Source of the DNA: Oncomelania hupensis
Lineage: Eukaryota > Mollusca > Gastropoda > Littorinimorpha > Pomatiopsidae
Length of the DNA stretch: 64,000 bases
Direction of reading: 5' to 3'
Assembly: GCA_036898135.1 (NCBI GenBank)
Contig: CM072516.1
Span: 66,419,672 to 66,483,671 of the forward strand
The notes under the pieces were generated by a model. It did no database searches and was not told where the DNA came from. It was given only the letters and a program-made list of their open reading frames with translations. Shown piece by piece: positions 9,868 to 19,389 of this stretch; within the stretch, counting starts at the first letter, position 1; every line of letters starts with the position of its first letter. The position numbers were made by a program, and so were the translations under genes.

Positions 9868-10850
9868 GTGGAAAGGCCATCAGAGACTGTGCATGCAGCA
9901 ACAGCAGCTGAGATCGACAACAGCTTTGACAGCGAGGAACTGTTGGAACTGGGAGACTTCCACAGCAAAGAAGGCATCGATGATGTTAAGCTAGGGCAAG
10001 GCTTGACGGAAGGTCAGAAGATTGAGTTCAAGGACCTTATGGGCGAGTTTCCCCATAGCTTCAGCGATGTCCCAGGCTCTACGACTTTGGTTGAAGTCCA
10101 CCTCACTTCAAATATTCCCGTTCGATCCAGACCTTCCCGATCCCTTTCAAGGCCCGTGAATCCTTGAAGAAAGACATCGACGAGATGCTGAAGATGGGCA
10201 TCATCAGGGAGTCCAGTTCCCCCTACGCGTCCCCTGTCGTGGTAGTGAAGAAGAAGGACCGGAGCAACAGAGTATGCATCGACTACAGGAAGGTTAATAA
10301 GATCACCGTCTTCGACCCTGAGCCGATGCCTACCGCAGCAGACCTATTCCGCCAACTATCGGGGAGTAAAATCTTCTCAAAGATTGACCATAGCAAGGGT
10401 TATTGGCAAGTCCCCGTGCGTCAACAGGACATACCAAAGACTGCTTTTATAACTCCTGATGGGACGTACGAGTGCCTAAGGATGCCCTTTGGCATGGTCA
10501 ACAGCGGAGCTACCCTGAAGAGAGGAATAAAGAAGATGCTCAATAGGATGGACAACGCCGTGTGTTACTGGGACGAGTACCTGCTAGTCCACACCCAGAC
10601 CTGGAAGGAGCATCTGCATACCTTGAGGGAGCTGTTCCACCGTCTTCAAGAAGCCAACCTGATCGTGAGACCCAGCAAGTGCATCCTGGGAGCTGACAAC
10701 GTCGACTGCGTCGGACATCCGACGGAAGAAGGAGACAACGGAGGATGCACTGATTCCAGGAAAGCCCACGTGATCATCGTCTTTGACCCTGGGCCGATGA
10801 CAACCGCAACTGACGAGGGCGTCGTTTCCTTGCGGATGAAAAAACATTGA
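9868..10850 (+). pseudogene. Gypsy reverse transcriptase, broken and lacking RNase H
   Basis: After an in-frame TAA at 9859, the linker (KLYVERPSETVHAA...) runs to about 10130, where a frameshift moves to the RT frame (10164 on). RT motifs are visible: 'PYASPVVVVKKKDRSNRVCIDYRKVN', 'SKIDHSKGYWQVPV' (motif A) and 'LRMPFGMVNSGAT' (motif B). The catalytic YxDD-type box reads WDEYLLV, apparently through a 3-base insertion that replaces the second Asp. After 'DNVDCVGH' the thumb, connection and RNase H are absent. In their place is a short tail containing a second, diverged copy of the earlier FDPEPMPTA coding stretch (10309 region, repeated near 10783). The same odd tail occurs in the minus copy. 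Confidence 0.88.
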
Positions 10851-11014
10851 CTGTGTAGATAAATGTGAACATTTACAATATCCAGATAGACTTGCGGATG
10901 GAAGAACATTGACTCTGTGTGAATAAACTGAGCAAAATGACAGTATTCAGAAAGTCCAGAATTAAGACTTTGTTTGTGCATTACGTTTCAACGTTGTTAA
11001 AAGAAATTTACCTT

Positions 11015-11027
11015 GAGTGGGGGGTTA
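11015..11027 (+). promoter_or_regulatory. Polypurine tract
   Basis: GAGTGGGGGGTTA abuts the 3' LTR directly; the equivalent tract is at 31997-32009 in the minus copy. This is where plus-strand DNA synthesis of an LTR element is primed. Confidence 0.8.
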
Positions 11028-11639
11028 TGTTACGTTGAAACGCGAAGGATAGTATGTCTGAAGCGTGCACGATAGATCTAATCGTTTCGCTTTGCAAAGT
11101 ATTCAATAGTAGAGTGTATTTACCTTTGATTTGAGTTTGCGTTGTGGTTAGAGGAAGCTTTGTATAACGTTGATAATTTTCGTTAGTCGATATTATTGGA
11201 GAATTCTCTGGATTTGCGTGTTTACGGTCGATCGAAGATTCCCGATAAATGTAAATATTTGAGAACATTCTGGGACGGAAAATAATGTGGTATGACGTAA
11301 GTCAGTGAAGACGAAATTTCATCTGATTGGTGGTAGTGCGTCAATCTACCGTGTTCTAAATTGTTCGGGAAGAGAGAGAGGCTATATATTTTATGTGCCG
11401 CACTGTTTTGTGTTGTTGTTGATAGTGAGTTGGAAAGTAAAAGTTGAGTTGAGAATTGTATGCAGATGTTGATGGGTGCTGAATAAAAGTGGAAAACTTC
11501 ATACGTCGACTCCGTGTCTTGTTGCTGAGTGAGCAGGCTGCGTGGATAAACGAATCTGAGTTACACCTTATCAGGAATTCAGCATTGGGGCTGAATCAGA
11601 TACTGATAGGAAAACACCAACATCATATCGAGTGTAACA
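11028..11639 (+). repeat. 3' LTR of the plus Gypsy copy
   Basis: The 612 bp repeat has ends TGTTACG...GTAACA, a TATA-like CTATATATTT near 11383, and an AATAAA near 11484 that would define the end of R. It is followed by the target duplication ATCTG. Confidence 0.9.
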
Positions 11640-12144
11640 ATCTGAAAGGGCATCTGACATGATGCGATTTAGAAAGATGTTGAGGCATGCTGGAGAGAGT
11701 ATGCATCCTTGAGGCACGCCGATTGTTGTTCTGAACCTGTTCCCGATGGCGCTGTTGTGGAAAACGGCAATGGTAGCCTTGTCATACAGGCTTTTGATCG
11801 CTTCAATAATGTTGGGGCTGATGTTGTCCACTCTCATTGTTGCCCACAGACCTGCATGCTAGACTCGGTCAAACGTTTTGTTGTCTACAAACACATGATA
11901 TAGATGTATTTGCTGTAGGTATTTCTCACAGATTATTTTGAGGTTGAACAACTGCTCAGTGGTACTTCGCCCTGTCCTGAATTCTGCATGTTCTTCAGCT
12001 ATGATTTGTTCAGCTTGGGATTTCAACATGTTGAGTTTTTTTTAGGATTACTTTGTTGGGGTGGCTGATGAGGCTGATGGTGTGGTATTTCTGACAAAAG
12101 GTTACCCTTTTTGGGAAGAGTGATGACAAGCGACTTGGTCCATG
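11640..12144 (-). pseudogene. RTE-clade LINE, old copy, middle RT segment
   Basis: Minus-strand reading gives 'NIIEAIKSLYDKATIAVFHNSAIGNRFRTTIGVPQGCILSP' (motif B GVPQGC, 11571-11837 frame) and further upstream the 'AEEHAEFRTGRSTTEQ' region. It continues the segment at 6231-7061. It is cut at 12144 by a TIR element whose CATG target duplication occupies 12141-12144. Confidence 0.85.
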
Positions 12145-12156
12145 CTGCCGTGAACT

Positions 12157-12560
12157 GACAAAACCGAGCAAGTCCACAAAACCTACTTTCGAGAAAATCG
12201 ACGTTTTGTGTTGCGCTATATTACGCGATCGTTTCTGAAAGTTTAAGGGCATATTATAATGTAATTCCTCGATTTAAGAGTGCATACCTTGAATATTAAA
12301 GAAATGTTTGATAGATTTGAAGTTTTAAGACTATTTGTGGACTTGCTTTGTTTTGTCAGATTATTCTTGAGATAGATCTTTGTTGAGAACATGACAAAAC
12401 CAAGCAAGTCACCCGCTTGGTTTTGTCAGTTTATTATTGAATTAAATCCTTGTTAAAAAAAATTCACAAAACCAAGTAAGTCAAATCCGCTTGGTTTTGT
12501 CAGTTTATTATTAAGTAAATCCTTGTTTTCAAAACTCACCAAACCAAGTAAGTCCCATAG
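12157..12560. repeat. Subterminal palindromic repeats of the TIR element
   Basis: The 18 bp motif GACAAAACCAAGCAAGTC and its complement recur about seven times, partly as tandem units of roughly 70-75 bp between 12400 and 12560 that include 'gtttattattgaa'. A further copy lies near 16770 at the other end. Confidence 0.75.
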
Positions 12561-12749
12561 GCCGTTTTGTTTCTTTGTTAAAAAGTCTGACGAGATGAGT
12601 CACAATATAAGTTGGGTTTTGTAAGATGTGGGTGCGGCAGTTACAGTGAGTGTATATGTGTGCCTGTTTATTGTTTTTAGCCATTCTTCACTTAATATCC
12701 TGGGTTGGTATGCAGGAGTCATGTTTTTGTTGCTCTCCCTTCAAAATAA

Positions 12750-12893
12750 TATTAGATGCAGCCAATTTAATTTTAAAAATACAAAACTATTTTCCTTTCA
12801 GATTCCTTTTGTAGCGATCTTCCTGCCTTTACACCACGTGTATGTCTTGTATTTTGTTGCCCTTGTTGTGTGTCTGTAATATATTTGTTGCTG
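12750..12893 (+). mobile_element. SINE1-like body fragment
   Basis: A degenerate match to the SINE1 body: 'gatgcagccaattta', 'gtagcgatcttcctgcc' and 'tttacaccacgtgtatg' correspond to blocks in the copies at 18540-18650 and 27280-27380. No head or (ATT)n tail is present. Confidence 0.55.
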
Positions 12894-12951
12894 TTTGTTT
12901 GTGGGTTCGGGCACAGAATAGAATAGGCCCAACGTTTCCCGGCGTGTCGTA

Positions 12952-15900
12952 ATGTTAGCACGGCATCACTGGGCGAAAGTCTTCTACACAGAAGTCACCG
13001 GCCAGGGCGAGGAACCTCACGTTGCTACAGGTTCAACGACCACGTGCTCGGGGCCAAGGCGAGCCACACTGTATTCGTGGATTTCGGCTGTGCCCAACAG
13101 CCTGGAGAGGATTAGGCACCGCCAGGTCCTTTTTTGCCCAAGACACACTACATGCATGATGACACTATCCACTAATTCCATACCGTATAGGTCGTCGCCC
13201 GGCTCAAGGACCGCGCCTTCCGTTGGCCACCAGGACGGAGGTGTTAAGTATGCTACTGATGGACAATTTAGCAAGATCCGCACGAGAAACAACATCGTCA
13301 TAGGAACCTGGAATGTCAGGACCCTAACTGCGGAAGGAAAATTAGAGGAACTGGCCCACGAGTTGGACCGCTATCGATGGAACGTCCTAGGCATTAGCGA
13401 ACTGCGCTGGAAAGGCCTAGGTGAAACAACGACAGACAAAGGCCACAAGCTCTATTTCAGCGGTAGAGATGACAGGCACGAACACGGGGTTGGATTCTTG
13501 GTCCACAAGAACATTCTAGCCACTGTCATGGGTTGCCGCCCAGTCTCCAGTAGACCCATTACCATCCGCCTGAGAGCAGCCCCTTACAACATCACCATCA
13601 TCCAGACCTATGCCCCAACATCAGACTATGACGACAGCGAAGTGCAGGCCTGAAAATGGCGACTAATTTAGTCGCCATGGCTAGTGGAAAAAAAAATTGG
13701 CGACAAAAAAAAAAACTGTAGTCGCCAAATGCGAGTGCGCTAAAATGAACTTTTTTTTAGTTTGGCTAGTAAAATTTTTCGTTTGGCTAGTAAAATTTTT
13801 AAGTTACTAGCCAAAGGCTAGTGGGACCTTTTTTTCATTTTCAGGGCTGAAGTGGAGGATTTTTATGAAAATCTACAGGCGGTCCTTGACCAAGTGCCGA
13901 AGAAGGACATAGTCATAGTGCAAGGCGACTGGAATGCCAAGGTTGGCCAAGATGCGCACCACAACTGGGGAGACACATGTGGACCCCACTGCAACAACGA
14001 GACAAATGACAGGGGTCTGAGATTCTTGGAGTTTGCCAGATACAACAATATGGTACTGGCAAACACGCTTGGTCTCCACAAAAACTCCAGACGATGGACA
14101 TGGCACAGTCCCGGGGGGGGGGGGGGGAGCATCACAACCAAATAGACTACATCATGGTCAAGAAATGCTTCAGATCAAGCATCAACATTGGCAGGACACG
14201 CACTTTTCAAGGAGCAGACATCGGAAGTGACCACGATCTCTTGATGATGTCTTTCCGGCTCCACTTAAAGAGAGTAAATACTGCACTAGACTGAAGTTCG
14301 ACCTGGACAAATTGCAAGACCCGGAGGTGGCAGAACTATTTCAGGCCACAATTGAAGGGAAATTTGCACCACTGCTCATTTTGGGGGCTGGTGAAGTAGA
14401 TGTCAACACCATGACCACCACCTTCAACTCAGCTGTGACAGATGCCGCCACTGAGATCCTTGGCAAGCACCGACCAAAGAAGAAGCCGTGGATCACACTG
14501 AACTTTTGGATCTGTGTGATAAACGAAGAGAGATTAAAAAAAGAAAGAAAAAGAACACCTCACATGGAGCTGATGTCTACCGAAAAATCAACAATGACAT
14601 CCAAAAAGGCATGCGCACAGCAAAGGAGAACTGGATAGAAGATCAATGCCAGGAAATAGAGAACAGTCTGAACAAGAACAACAGCAAGAAGGCCTACCAG
14701 ACTGTAAAGCGGCTGACAAGTTTCAAACAGCCCAAAGTCTCCACGATCCAAAGCAAGTCTGGCATATGCCTTACAGGAGAACAAGAAGTCTTGGACAGAT
14801 GGACGGAGTACTGCTCTGACCTTTACAACCATACACCAAATGGAGACCCATCAGTTCTAGCATGTCCCGAGAACAGAGAGGAAGAAATCCTCCCAATTCT
14901 CCGGGAAGCAGTTGAGGCAGCAGTGCAAGCGCTAAAGAAAGGGAAGTCAGCGGGAGTGGACAACATACCCGCGTAACTGCTACAAGCAGGAGGAGAAGCG
15001 ATGATTGATGCCCTCACCATTATCTGTAACAAGATCTGGCAGAGTGGAGATTGGCCTATACGATGGGCCCAGTCGCTTGTCATCACTCTTCCCAAAAAAG
15101 GTAATCTTCAGGAGCGTGAAAATTACCGCACCGTCAGCCTCATCATCCATGCCAGCACGGTCCTCTTGAAAATATTACTCAACAGGTTGAAACCCCAAGC
15201 TGAACAAATCATAGCTGAAGAACAAGCAGGATTCAGGGCAGGGCGAAGTACCACTGAACAGATTTTCAACCTCAGAATAATCTGTGAGAAATACCTACAG
15301 CACCAACAACATCTATATCATGTGTTCATAGACTTCAAGAAAACGTTTGACCGAGTCTGGCATGCAGCTCTATGGGCAACAATGAAAGCGTACAACATCA
15401 GACCTAAAATTATTGATGTCATCAGAAACCTCTATGACAAGGCTACCAGTGCAGTCCTCCACAACAGCGCCATCGGGAACTGGTTCAGAACAACAATCGG
15501 TGTGCGTCAAGGATGCCTACTCTCTCCAACACCCTTCAACATCTTCCTAGAGCGCATCATGTCAGATGCTTTTGCAGATCACGAAGGCACAGTCAGCATA
15601 GGGGGTAGAGCAATCTCCAATCTTCGTTTTGCGGATGCGATTGATGGATTGACTGGAGAGGAACAAGAACTTAAACAGCTGGTACAGAGGCTTAACACCA
15701 CCTCCAAAGCTTGTGGAATTGAAATAAGTGCAGAGAAGACCGAAATGATGACCAACAACACCAATGGCATCAACACGGACATCAAAGTCCAAGGCCAATC
15801 CCTCAACACAGTGCATAGCTTCAAATATTTAAAAGCCATTGTATCAGACAATGGGTCCTGACAGGAAGTCCTCTCCAGGATCGCACAAACAACTGCTGCC

Positions 15901-16421
15901 CTGACAAGGTTGAAGCCATTTGGAAAGACAGGACCATCATTCTACATTCCAAAGTAAGACTGCTGCGCTCCCTTGTCATCTCCATCTTCCTATATGCTTG
16001 CGAAGCATGGACCCTCACAGCAGATCTACAACGAAGAATACAAAGCATGGAGATGAGGTGCTACAGAAGACTTCTGGGCATTTCCTATACCCAAGACATC
16101 ACCAACGACGAAGTCCGACAGACCATCACACAAGCCATTGGACAACACGCTGCTCACAGTGGTGAAGAAACGGAAACTCCGATGGTATGGCCACGTCACC
16201 AGATCATCAGGCCTTGCAAAGACCATTCTGCAGGGCACAGTGCAAGGAGATAGAAGAAGAGGGAGACCGAAAAAGAGATTGGAGGACAACATTCGAGAAT
16301 GGACTGGTTTGACACTGGACGAAGCCATGAGGGTTGCTGAGGACAGAGAAAGATGGAGTATGCTGGTTAAACGATCATCTGTGGTGCCTCTACGACCTCC
16401 GAGTTACGGGACAGGATAGGA
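12952..16421 (+). pseudogene. RTE endonuclease-reverse transcriptase, inactivated
   Basis: The AP-type endonuclease starts near 13285 (IVIGTWNVRTLTAEGKLEEL; 'VLGISELRW'; 'IIQTYAPTSDYDDSEV'). It resumes after the MITE with 'DIVIVQGDWNAKVGQD' and closes with 'HHNQIDYIM' and 'GSDHDLLM'. RT follows: 'LPKKGNLQERENYRTVSLI', 'EEQAGFRAGRSTTEQIF', motif A 'FIDFKKTFDRVW', motif B 'GVRQGCLLSP' and motif C 'RFADAIDGL', where the second catalytic Asp is Ala. The C-terminal zinc-finger-like part reads 'CYRRLLGISYT' and 'RRRGRPKKRLEDNIREW'. Breaks are the MITE, a long G run at 14111-14126, a stop at 14974, and frameshifts near 15861 and 16150. RTE proteins nick the target and copy their RNA in place; this copy cannot. 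Confidence 0.88.
13650..13844. mobile_element. 195 bp MITE inside the RTE endonuclease
   Basis: CTGAAAATG at the left end pairs with CATTTTCAG at the right end, and GGC is repeated outside (647-649 and 845-847 of 13647-13847). The collinear RTE protein is continuous across the site once the segment is ignored. Inside are short palindromes (GGCGACTAATTTAGTCGCC) and several 'ttggctagtaaaattttt' units. A 3 bp duplication fits PIF/Harbinger-like or CACTA-like elements; the family is not determined. Confidence 0.75.
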
Positions 16422-16954
16422 TAGGATAGGATAGGATAGTTTGTTTGTTTGTTTCCACACCTCATGGAAGTTGCAGCGTAGGCGGAAGATCTACAGGATC
16501 CTTCATGGCGGGCAGGAAAGTACATGAAGAAAACTCTTTTTCAAAAAGCCGAACACGTCCTTTGCTGACCGAAATTTCGCCATCATTTTCACAGGAAAAT
16601 AATATTGCACAGCAGCAATAACATGGATTCTCACTGGTCCACTTCATCGTAAGGCGCTTTCTCATTGGTCGGGAGGACTTACTTTTCTTTGTCAGGTTAT
16701 TGTAAAAAATGACGTCATCATGCCAACTCGAGCATCAGCCAGAGGATCCCCAAAACAAAATCGCAGGGGACTTGCTTGGTTTTATCAGTTTATTCCCCCA
16801 CTTAAATTTTTTTTAACAAGGACTTACTCTATGATATCTCCAAATCTAAACATAGTTCGGATTTGATTTTTACAGGTAAGATGCGTCATTCTCTTGCAAG
16901 TTTGATGGCGCAAAAAACTCATTTTCGACCTTAGGTTTTGTCAAATTACGGCAG

Positions 16955-17205
16955 CATGGTGTAGGCCATTCCCACTCTGCCAGATCTTTTTACAGATAAT
17001 GGTGATGGCGTCTCTCATCGCTGCTCCTCCTGCTTGATGCAATTCTGCGGGTATGTTGTCCACTCTCGCTGAATAACCTTCTTCAGCGACTGCATTGCTA
17101 CTTCAACTTCTTCTCAGAGAATTGGGAGGATTTCTTCTTCTTCTCTGTTCTTGGGAAATGCTAAAATTGATGGGTCTCCATTTGGTGTGTGGTTTTAAAG
17201 GTCAA
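16955..17205 (-). pseudogene. RTE-clade LINE, old copy, 5'-most segment
   Basis: This continues the old minus-strand RTE beyond the TIR element: its complement matches the young copy's region from the 'gatctggcagagtggagattgg' area back to about 14815. Similarity stops near 17205, so the copy is 5'-truncated. Confidence 0.8.
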
Positions 17206-17683
17206 CTGTGTTTGTTTTCTTTTATGCAAGTGTATTGGAGTAGCTGTGACAGCAGGAAGTGCACACTCACACCTTGTTGCTGGTCTTTGGAGTTGCTGCA
17301 GACTTTCCACATCGTTCGTAATTTACCGCCAAAAATACTGTCGCCACAGTTGCCACCACCACAACCATCACCATCGCCGTCTCCAGTTTCACCATTCAAA
17401 GAAGCCAAGTCACACTTAATGTTTTCGAAACGTCGGTTTAGGTCTTCTGTTTAACCTCATTATATTTAATTACAGGAAGCATATTTTTGTTACAGGGTGG
17501 ATTTGTTTCAAAATACGAACTAAATAAATAATGTAAAAAAAAATTTGTATTAAAAAATGTCAAAGATATATAAGCTTTTTACTTTAAATGCTATAGTTTT
17601 CCTACTAATATTCATTATATTTTTAATTAAAAAAATAACAACAATCAAAACTACACTAGTCCATAGTAGTAATAGTTCTTATA
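17206..17683. other. Non-coding sequence
   Basis: A pyrimidine-rich stretch is followed by AT-rich sequence. I see no coding or repeat signature. Confidence 0.4.
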
Positions 17684-17858
17684 TGTGGATGTCTTTATTG
17701 TAAAGCAACTGGCTGGTGGAAAGCTTTCAGTTTTACCACTAGGGTTGTTTCAGCAGTTCTTTTATGCGGATCAGGGGTTGTCCAGTCCTGATTTGGCTCC
17801 GAAGAGTCCGCTGGACCTAAAACAATAATCATGTAATGTAATGTAATGTAATGTAATA
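17684..17858 (+). mobile_element. R1 retroposon, 3' fragment
   Basis: Matches the last 170 bp of R1 copy 1 ('ggatgtctttattgtaaag', 'gagtccgctggacctaaa') and ends in four or more TAATG units. The 5' two-thirds are missing. Confidence 0.8.
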
Positions 17859-17897
17859 TGTGGGTGGCCTCGTGGCGCAGTGGATTAGTCGCCGGTT

Positions 17898-18409
17898 CAG
17901 TGATGTTGCTAGAAATTTTCAGTATAGGCCATTTGGCCGATTCAGTCACAAACCTTTAGGACATTTTAAAAATCTTTCGGGCCATCATTTAACTTCTTTC
18001 CAACGCCAAACGAGGTTAAAAAAAAGAAAAAAAAGGTAACCACTGATAAGTTTCGGTTTCTTTTTCGCGGCATTTCGAAAACGAAAAGTTGTATTGCCGG
18101 AAGCACGCCGTTCGCAACAGAGGAAGTTACTCTAACTCTCTCTGCTGTTGCATGTGTCGTCTGCTTGGCGCTTCCGATACTTGATGTTCGACAATAACTC
18201 ATAACACCTTTTTTTCCGGTAGAAAATTAATATGGCCAGAAGCAATAACAACGAAACATCCATGAGACAAGCAAACATAAAAACAGACAAAGGGTGGCCG
18301 ATTGAGGCGTAAAACCTTAGGACAGCGGGCCGATCAGAACATGACTCTTTCGGACATTTAAGAATTTTATCGGTGAATGGCCGATTTGCCCACGAAAACG
18401 ACATCACTG
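17898..18409. mobile_element. 512 bp hAT-like MITE
   Basis: The ends are inverted repeats starting CAGTGATGT; further matches inward surround 'ggccattTGgcc'-like sequence. The SINE sequence is duplicated outside as at least CCGGTT (7 bp if the shared G is counted, 8 with one mismatch). CAG-type termini with a near-8 bp duplication point to hAT. No transposase frame is present. Confidence 0.75.
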
Positions 18410-18652
18410 CCGGTTTCCTATGCCGAAGGTCGCAGGTCCGATTCCCGCAAGGGGCGAACTTATGTGACTTAGGTACGAGACTATTGAGGTCACCGAGGGT
18501 TTTCTCCGGGCACCCCGGATTCCTCCCTCCCTTTAACAATGGTACTGGACGCAGTCAATATAAAATTTCAAAAATAAAAATTCGATTTTCTTTCCATCTC
18601 CCAATAGCGATATCTCTGCCTTTACACCACCTGTTTGAATGATGGATGTGTA

Positions 18653-18693
<41 letters not shown>

Positions 18694-18730
18694 GTGGATG
18701 AGACAGGTGAGCGTGTATGTTGGTACATAT

Positions 18731-18814
18731 GGATATTACGGGCCAGCGCCTTGAGAAGCTCTCTGAGCTTGTAAGTGCGCTATATAAGAGAAATCTCTTT
18801 CTTTTTTTTCTTTT
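18731..18814 (+). mobile_element. LINE/SINE 3'-tail fragment
   Basis: The 84 bp segment 'ggatattacgggccagcg...gtgcgctatataagagaaat' is flanked by ACATAT on both sides and interrupts SINE1. The same fragment, starting at the same base, occurs at 23457-23520. Confidence 0.65.
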
Positions 18815-18877
18815 ACATATCGCCGCTCTTTGAGCTTGATTAATTTGGGGAAAGGCGCGTATATAGGCACTAGCATC

Positions 18878-18879
<2 letters not shown>

Positions 18880-18966
<87 letters not shown>
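18880..18966. repeat. (ATT)n tail microsatellite
   Basis: A pure ATT run forming the 3' tail of the SINE1 copy. Confidence 0.95.
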
Positions 18967-18967
<1 letters not shown>

Positions 18968-18970
<3 letters not shown>

Positions 18971-19389
18971 GGCTTTTTCATCTCAAGAGTTGGCCGTTGC
19001 ATGATCTAACTCAAGCCCTAAATATTGGTAAGTTGTTTAGACATTTAAATAAACATACGAATAAACAAGTTTAAATAAATGCAACTATCAAAACAATACT
19101 GAACTCATTAATTAGAAGAACTTTTTTTAATTCATCAGACTACTATTACACCGGCGTAGTGCGGAAGAGAAGTGGTTGAGGTCAGGCCTCGTTGTTTATA
19201 AGCAGATTTATTCCGCTGCCAAGAAGAATCGAGTCTCCTCTCTGAAAATCCTTATAGGGAAGAGAGGGGACTATAAACTGATACACATACACATACATGC
19301 CAAGAAGCGTGTGTCTCAGATTGTCCGCCGTGCTAAGTCTTTGTATTATTTTTAGCAATAACTGAATAATATCAGTAGTAGTTAAACTA
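18968..19389. other. Non-coding sequence upstream of the CR1/L2-group LINE
   Basis: I see no domain here. The sequence just before 19390 reads toward the LINE, so it may be decayed LINE sequence. Confidence 0.35.

Larger units (their letters stand above)
7062..11639 (+). mobile_element. Gmr1-type Ty3/Gypsy retrotransposon, plus copy
   Basis: The 4578 bp element runs from TGTTACG to GTAACA and is flanked by the 5 bp target duplication ATCTG (7057-7061 and 11640-11644). It sits inside the RT gene of an old RTE LINE. Domain order is gag capsid, zinc knuckle, protease, integrase, then reverse transcriptase. Integrase before RT is the Copia-like order known for Gmr1-type Gypsy elements. The 5' LTR is reduced to its first 149 bp and joins directly into gag, so the rest of that LTR, the primer-binding site, the leader and the gag start are lost. 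The shared 149 bp of the two LTRs look identical, which suggests a fairly recent insertion. No RNase H is present. Confidence 0.9.
12903..16439 (+). mobile_element. RTE-clade LINE, young full-length copy
   Basis: The 3.54 kb element (about 3.34 kb without its 195 bp MITE) is flanked by the direct repeat TTTGTTTGT (12894-12902 and 16440-16448) and ends in (GGATA)n, a short-repeat 3' end typical of RTE LINEs. The related 5' region at 20759-21230 (minus) supports the 5' boundary near 12903. It lies inside the CATG-flanked TIR element, so it inserted after that element. Confidence 0.88.
12145..16954. mobile_element. TIR DNA element with CATG target duplication, carrying a nested RTE
   Basis: The ends are inverted: CTGCCGTGAACTGACAAAACC on the left and, reading inward from the right end, CTGCCGTAATTTGACAAAACC. 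Outside them is the direct repeat CATG (12141-12144 and 16955-16958), and the interrupted RTE gene continues on both sides. Without the RTE at 12903-16439 the element is about 1.26 kb. It has no transposase frame, so it is non-autonomous. Subterminal copies of GACAAAACCAAGCAAGTC in both orientations (12157-12560 and near 16770) are the sort of repeats transposases bind. A 4 bp duplication fits several DNA-transposon superfamilies; I cannot assign one. Confidence 0.78.
17866..18967 (+). mobile_element. SINE1 copy split by a hAT-like MITE
   Basis: The tRNA-like head (A box 'tggcgcagtggattagtcg' at 17875) is interrupted at 17897 and resumes at 18410 ('ccggtttcctatgccgaagg', B box 'ggtccgattcccgc'). 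The body follows to a GC-rich tail hairpin (gcgc...gcgcgtatata) and (ATT)n at 18880-18966. A (GT)n run is at 18655-18690. An 84 bp LINE-tail fragment is inserted at 18731-18814. Confidence 0.82.
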
